In this document: positions 60,084 to 64,000 of the stretch, piece by piece | Numbering within the stretch: position 1 is the first letter of the stretch | Layout: each line of letters begins with the position of its first letter | Assembly (NCBI RefSeq): GCF_027533505.1 | Contig: NZ_JAPZUB010000037.1 | Span: 1-64,000, forward strand | Source: Flavobacterium sp. | Lineage (GTDB): Bacteria; Bacteroidota; Bacteroidia; Flavobacteriales; Flavobacteriaceae | Length of the DNA stretch: 64,000 nt | Direction of reading: 5' to 3' | Notes under the pieces: model-generated | Databases searched by the model: none | What the model was told of the DNA's origin: nothing | What the model saw: the letters and a program-made list of their open reading frames with translations, nothing else | Made by a program: the position numbers and the translations under genes

Positions 60084-61609
60084 CCTTACGCTTGATTTTG
60101 GGAGACCAATTGAATTTACAGCATTCGTGGTTCACTCAAAAAGACCCCTCCGCAGTGTACTTGATGGCCGAAATGCGTCAAGAAACCGACTATGTAAACC
60201 ACCATATTCAAAAGGTTACAGGATTCTTTTTGGCGATGCGTGATTTTGCGCAAGAACTCCAAAACCAAGGACATCAGGTGCATTACATACGCATTACGGA
60301 TGGAATGGCTACCAAAAGTTTGCCTGAGATTCTCCAGCATTGTATAGACACTTACGCCATCCAAAATTTTGAATACCAACTCCCCGATGAATACCGCTTG
60401 GACGTACAATTGAAAACGTTTTGCGCCCAATTATCCATTTCGCATCAAGCAGTTGATACCGAGCATTTTTACACGACTCGTGAGGAGCTGGGACAGTTTT
60501 TTGCTGGTAAAAAACAATTCTTGATGGAGACTTTTTACCGCATGATGCGGAAGAAACATCAGGTTTTGATGGTAGGGAACGACCCCTTGGGCAACCAATG
60601 GAACTTTGATCACGACAACCGTTTGAAATTCAAAAATCAAGTACCTGTGCCTCCTATGGCGGTTTTCCCGAAAGATGTCACAGCACTTCTCAACGAACTT
60701 GCGCAAGCCGAAGTGCAAACCTTTGGTGACATTGAACCCAAGTGCTTTGCGTGGCCAATCAATCGAAAAGAAGCTTTAATCCAACTGAACTATTTCTGTG
60801 AACACTTGCTGCCGCATTTTGGGGACTACGAAGATGCGATGCATACCGAACAGGCGTTTCTTTTTCATTCGCGCTTATCGTTTGTGATGAATACAAAAAT
60901 GGTGAGTCCGAAGGAAGTTATCGATCGGGTAGTGCAGCATTTTTATGCCAATCAAGAGACCATTACCCTTTCGCAAGTGGAAGGATTTGTACGGCAAATT
61001 ATTGGCTGGCGCGAGTACGTGCGCGGAATTTATTGGCACCACATGCCCGACTATGCGCAACGCAACGCCTTGGACAATACCTATCCGTTGCCTGAAATGT
61101 ATTGGACAGGAAAAACCAAAATGAACTGCATGCAACAGGCGTTGGGGTTGAGTTTGCAAAACGCCTATGCGCATCACATTCAGCGGTTGATGGTCATAGG
61201 TAATTTTTCATTACTCACCCAGCGGCATCCCGATGCGGTCGATGCGTGGTATTTGGGCGTCTATATGGATGCGTTGGAATGGGTCGAACTCCCGAATACC
61301 CGCAGCATGAGCCAGTATGCAGACGGTGGAATTTTGGCTACCAAACCCTATGTTTCTTCAAGGAGTTATATTCAAAAAATGAGTAATTATTGCACGGGTT
61401 GTCACTATGATGTCAAATCCCGTACAGGCGAGCAATCCTGTCCGTTTAACAGTTTGTATTGGAATTTTTTGGATGATAAAAAAGCCTATTTTACCAAGAA
61501 CCAACGCATGTCCATGATGCTGAATTTGCTGGGGAAAATCCAACCTGAAGAATTGTATGCGATAAAAAAAAGGGCTTCCGAAATTATCGAAAACCCAGAC
61601 CTATTTTGA
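60071..61609 (+). CDS. Iron-sulfur bacterial cryptochrome/photolyase (FeS-BCP)
   Basis: A 512-residue enzyme of the PhrB-type prokaryotic photolyase group. The N-terminal LRLILGDQLNLQHSWF is diagnostic, and Cys353, Cys441, Cys444 and Cys457 match the four [4Fe-4S] ligands of Agrobacterium PhrB with a constant offset of three. PhrB repairs (6-4) photoproducts. The gene overlaps the DASH gene by 13 bases, so one operon covers two classes of UV lesion. It is the last gene of the operon. Confidence 0.92.
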   Translation: MEYVTLRLILGDQLNLQHSWFTQKDPSAVYLMAEMRQETDYVNHHIQKVTGFFLAMRDFAQELQNQGHQVHYIRITDGMATKSLPEILQHCIDTYAIQNFEYQLPDEYRLDVQLKTFCAQLSISHQAVDTEHFYTTREELGQFFAGKKQFLMETFYRMMRKKHQVLMVGNDPLGNQWNFDHDNRLKFKNQVPVPPMAVFPKDVTALLNELAQAEVQTFGDIEPKCFAWPINRKEALIQLNYFCEHLLPHFGDYEDAMHTEQAFLFHSRLSFVMNTKMVSPKEVIDRVVQHFYANQETITLSQVEGFVRQIIGWREYVRGIYWHHMPDYAQRNALDNTYPLPEMYWTGKTKMNCMQQALGLSLQNAYAHHIQRLMVIGNFSLLTQRHPDAVDAWYLGVYMDALEWVELPNTRSMSQYADGGILATKPYVSSRSYIQKMSNYCTGCHYDVKSRTGEQSCPFNSLYWNFLDDKKAYFTKNQRMSMMLNLLGKIQPEELYAIKKRASEIIENPDLF

Positions 61610-61639
61610 TATTAGAAATTACAAATTATAAATGTTGAA

Positions 61640-64000
61640 TTAGTGGGCTTTGGGTTTTAATACCAATAACGTTGACGTTTCTTCAATCTCTTTGCGGTTG
61701 AGTTTCATTTTTCGGAAATGGCCTTTGACAAATAATTCGGCTTGATCGTTATAATGCGGACTCGAGCGCACTCCTGATTGACCCGTAGGTAGTATACTCA
61801 CACTATTTTCCACATCGGAGAAATCGATAATACGCCGCGTTGAGGGTCCACCGCCAACGTTGTACTTTCCGTCTTTGGCCAAATAAAACAATAAATTATT
61901 GATGACTTCATTTCCTCCGGGTACTTCGTAAGTTCCCACATGAAACAAAGGACGTAAAGCCGCTACTTTACCCAAGGGATGTTGGTGTTCAAGTGTATGG
62001 ACTTTGCCCCAGCGCCAATTCGTATAGTCTGAGCCTAATTGATTTTCAAGCGCCTTAATCGCTTCATGAAACGAACGGTTCATTATTTGATTTCGGGTTT
62101 CTGTAGTGCCTTTGGTTGTCACATCATCCCACCAAGGCGACTTCAGATTAACGCTTTGTCCTGCAATCATTTGCTTGAGAATATGGGTTCCAAGAAATAA
62201 TGAAAAACGTTCTTCGCCCAACTCATCTTGAAAGGTATTTTTCAAATAACAATACAGCCATTTGTTGTAAATCGTAGGTGCGATGTCATACACGGCATGG
62301 GTTCCTTCCCATTGTTGGAGTGTTTCTAACGCACTTTTTTCAGTAGCTGTCAATCCGTTTTTGGGGATACATTTTATCCAGTTTTTGACCAAACCAGGAT
62401 AAATTACCGACGTATGGTCGTTAATCATGCGTTCCACATCCGTACGGTCCCAATTATTTTTGGTGGCCAGCAACGACTGAATACGTTTTGCACGATCTTG
62501 GGGCAAATAATACCCGGGATACAAATAACCGTTGATGGGCTCGGGCTGGTTATTGGCCGAATACACATAGTGCCAATCGGGATTGATGGCATAGGGATTT
62601 TCTTCAAAAGGCAAAAAGGTCCGTTGGTCGTCTTTGCCATTGGTTCCATCCAAAATAAAGTTGGGATTTACCCCATCGGGCATGCGATACAATTTCCCCG
62701 ACGTAATCCAAGCAATATTGTTTTTGGCATCGCCGTACATGACATTCAAACCGGGGGCGTGAACGAGACCTACCTTTTGATAAAAATCATCCAAATTTTT
62801 GGCATGACTCAACCCATAGACGGCTTCCAAAATACGATTGGCGTGTTGGGTGTAAATCCACGACATGGTTACTGGTCTTTTGGCATTCAATCCTTTCAAC
62901 AATCCATTCATCACGGGTCCATGGGCGGTGGATTTGATGGTTAATGCAACATCGGCAGTGTCTTTTACTTTGAGGGTTTTGGTGTGCACCGAATAATTAG
63001 CATAGCCCGTTGCGGTTTTGTATTGATGGGCATTTTGCGGATGATTTTCCTCTAGGAAAAAGTCCAAATCATCATTTTCAAACATGGTCAATCCATACGC
63101 ATAATCGCGGTTATGACCGAGTAACGGAAACGGGGTTCCGGCCAAATAGTAGCCATACATTTCGTATCCTGGACAGGAAATATGGGCTTCGTACCAAGTG
63201 CCCGGTTGGGAGAACATAATGTGTGGGTCGTTGGCAAAAATGACTTTTTGGTTCTTGGTTTTTTCGGCACCAATTACCCAGCTGTTACTTCCGATAAAGG
63301 GAGGTACAGGCGATTGCTGAAGGAGTTCAGTGATTGATTTTGAAATTACAGCATAATCGTTGGCTTTGCCTTTATACGATTTCAAACGGGTTTTGGCTAA
63401 GGCACCGTCCAATCCAAAGTCGGCTAAATAGTGCATGCCCCATTCGTCACGGATTTCCGTCAGTAACGGGTCGGTTTTTTGGGCCATGGCAAAACTGAAG
63501 GACATGAAGCCAAAAATGTTGTACATATCTTTGAGGGTAAACGGTGTCTTTTCCACGCCGATTAAATCAAATTCAACGGGTGTTTTTCCTTCCACCATGT
63601 ATTGATTTACTCCATCGATATAGGCTTGGGCCAACAGGTAGGCTTCTGAATTTTTATCTAAAGCAGCTACGGCTTGGGCTGAATTTTCATCGATTCCAAT
63701 CCCTGCAAAGAACTTGTCGTTTTCTAAGGCTTTCGCCCCAAACAACTCCGACAGGCGTCCGGGAGCAATACGACGCATCAACTCCATTTGCCACAAGCGA
63801 TCTTGGGCATGCACGTAGCCGAGCGCCCGTAACGCATCTTTTTGATTTTGGGCATAAATATGAGGCACGCCGTAGTCGTCAAAATAGACTTTGGTTTCGC
63901 TTGACAAGCCTACCAGCAATTGTTCGCCTTCGTAACTCGGTTTTTTATACTGAAAATAGCTAAACAAAGTCAACCCTAGTAACCCTGTGATCAACGTGAT
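61640..64000 (-). CDS. Penicillin acylase family protein, N terminus outside window
   Basis: At least 786 residues of an Ntn-hydrolase of the penicillin acylase family. After an N-terminal hydrophobic segment (GLLGLTLFSYFQY) comes YFDDYGVPHIYAQNQKDALRALG and, near residue 240, PPFIGSNSWVIG, where the Ser of GSNSW becomes the new N-terminal nucleophile after self-cleavage. FANDPH and GHNRDYAYGLT are other family motifs. The frame is open to the window edge; the TTG at 63994 is probably an internal codon. Substrates of relatives include penicillin and acyl-homoserine lactones; here it is unknown. Confidence 0.88.
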   Translation of the reverse strand: MTLITGLLGLTLFSYFQYKKPSYEGEQLLVGLSSETKVYFDDYGVPHIYAQNQKDALRALGYVHAQDRLWQMELMRRIAPGRLSELFGAKALENDKFFAGIGIDENSAQAVAALDKNSEAYLLAQAYIDGVNQYMVEGKTPVEFDLIGVEKTPFTLKDMYNIFGFMSFSFAMAQKTDPLLTEIRDEWGMHYLADFGLDGALAKTRLKSYKGKANDYAVISKSITELLQQSPVPPFIGSNSWVIGAEKTKNQKVIFANDPHIMFSQPGTWYEAHISCPGYEMYGYYLAGTPFPLLGHNRDYAYGLTMFENDDLDFFLEENHPQNAHQYKTATGYANYSVHTKTLKVKDTADVALTIKSTAHGPVMNGLLKGLNAKRPVTMSWIYTQHANRILEAVYGLSHAKNLDDFYQKVGLVHAPGLNVMYGDAKNNIAWITSGKLYRMPDGVNPNFILDGTNGKDDQRTFLPFEENPYAINPDWHYVYSANNQPEPINGYLYPGYYLPQDRAKRIQSLLATKNNWDRTDVERMINDHTSVIYPGLVKNWIKCIPKNGLTATEKSALETLQQWEGTHAVYDIAPTIYNKWLYCYLKNTFQDELGEERFSLFLGTHILKQMIAGQSVNLKSPWWDDVTTKGTTETRNQIMNRSFHEAIKALENQLGSDYTNWRWGKVHTLEHQHPLGKVAALRPLFHVGTYEVPGGNEVINNLLFYLAKDGKYNVGGGPSTRRIIDFSDVENSVSILPTGQSGVRSSPHYNDQAELFVKGHFRKMKLNRKEIEETSTLLVLKPKAH

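Noticed and set aside
61640..64000. TTG at 63994 as the start of the penicillin acylase gene
   Set aside because: The frame is open to the window edge with hydrophobic codons before it, so the true start is probably outside.

Overview
The window looks like a chromosomal segment of a member of the Bacteroidota, most likely a Flavobacteriaceae relative of Flavobacterium. The evidence is a set of secreted proteins with type IX secretion sorting domains (types A and B), a CarboxypepD_reg plus beta-barrel outer-membrane protein, an ExbB-ExbD-ExbD-TonB operon, kynurenine 3-monooxygenase, DUF6266 and DUF6428 proteins, and recurrent -7 boxes of the form TAnnTTTG, the promoter signature of this phylum. 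No rRNA, tRNA or CRISPR array was seen.

Layout. (1) 0.3-8.6 kb, minus strand: an AT-rich defence island. It holds a PIN-domain protein and a small partner, a cN-I type 5'-nucleotidase, a two-piece N6-adenine methylase, an unknown small protein, a RhuM-family protein and a T5orf172/SF2-helicase restriction subunit. A broken second copy of the helicase 5' end shows that the rhuM segment was inserted into the operon. (2) 9-11.6 kb: a membrane-anchored TPR/HTH protein, a gene-free stretch packed with 10-11 bp tandem repeats, a DUF6266 protein and a small PH-like membrane protein. (3) 11.8-14.8 kb: an arsenic operon (arsR, DUF6428, LMW-phosphatase-like arsenate reductase, ACR3) followed by a group III truncated haemoglobin. 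(4) 14.8-37.8 kb: mostly housekeeping. It has a large surface protein built of nine exact 132-residue repeats, a KAS III-like enzyme, a methyltransferase/glycosyltransferase pair, an Mla-type lipid transporter (permease and ATPase), a gliding-associated secreted protein, manC, a SprT-like protein, a four-helix-bundle (IVP) gene between inverted repeats, an SDR, an acyl-CoA dehydrogenase, anmK, an amino-acid dehydrogenase, nhaA, an orphan TonB, a GT4 glycosyltransferase and miaE. (5) 38-43.2 kb: a second AT-rich defence island, a Hachiman system (hamA, hamB) with a YbjQ-type protein carrying a zinc-ribbon-like tail. (6) 43.4-52.5 kb: an outer-membrane barrel protein, a TPR protein and an ExbB-ExbD-ExbD-TonB operon that also encodes a small membrane protein and a PstS-like lipoprotein. 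(7) 52.9-64 kb: a HerA-like ATPase, a small transporter-like protein, a secreted SGNH/PKD protein, a cupin, a structured intergenic element, kmo, a very compact photolyase operon (flavin reductase, DUF2256, DASH cryptochrome, FeS photolyase) and a partial penicillin acylase.

The points most worth following up are the rhuM insertion scar inside the restriction operon, the nucleotidase embedded in that operon, the IVP cassette bounded by inverted repeats, the helical-phase repeat arrays next to the membrane-bound HTH protein, the third gene of the Hachiman island, and the intergenic element upstream of the kmo 3' end. The first 276 bases contain nothing I can identify. Functional calls are from reading motifs by eye; no database search was run.
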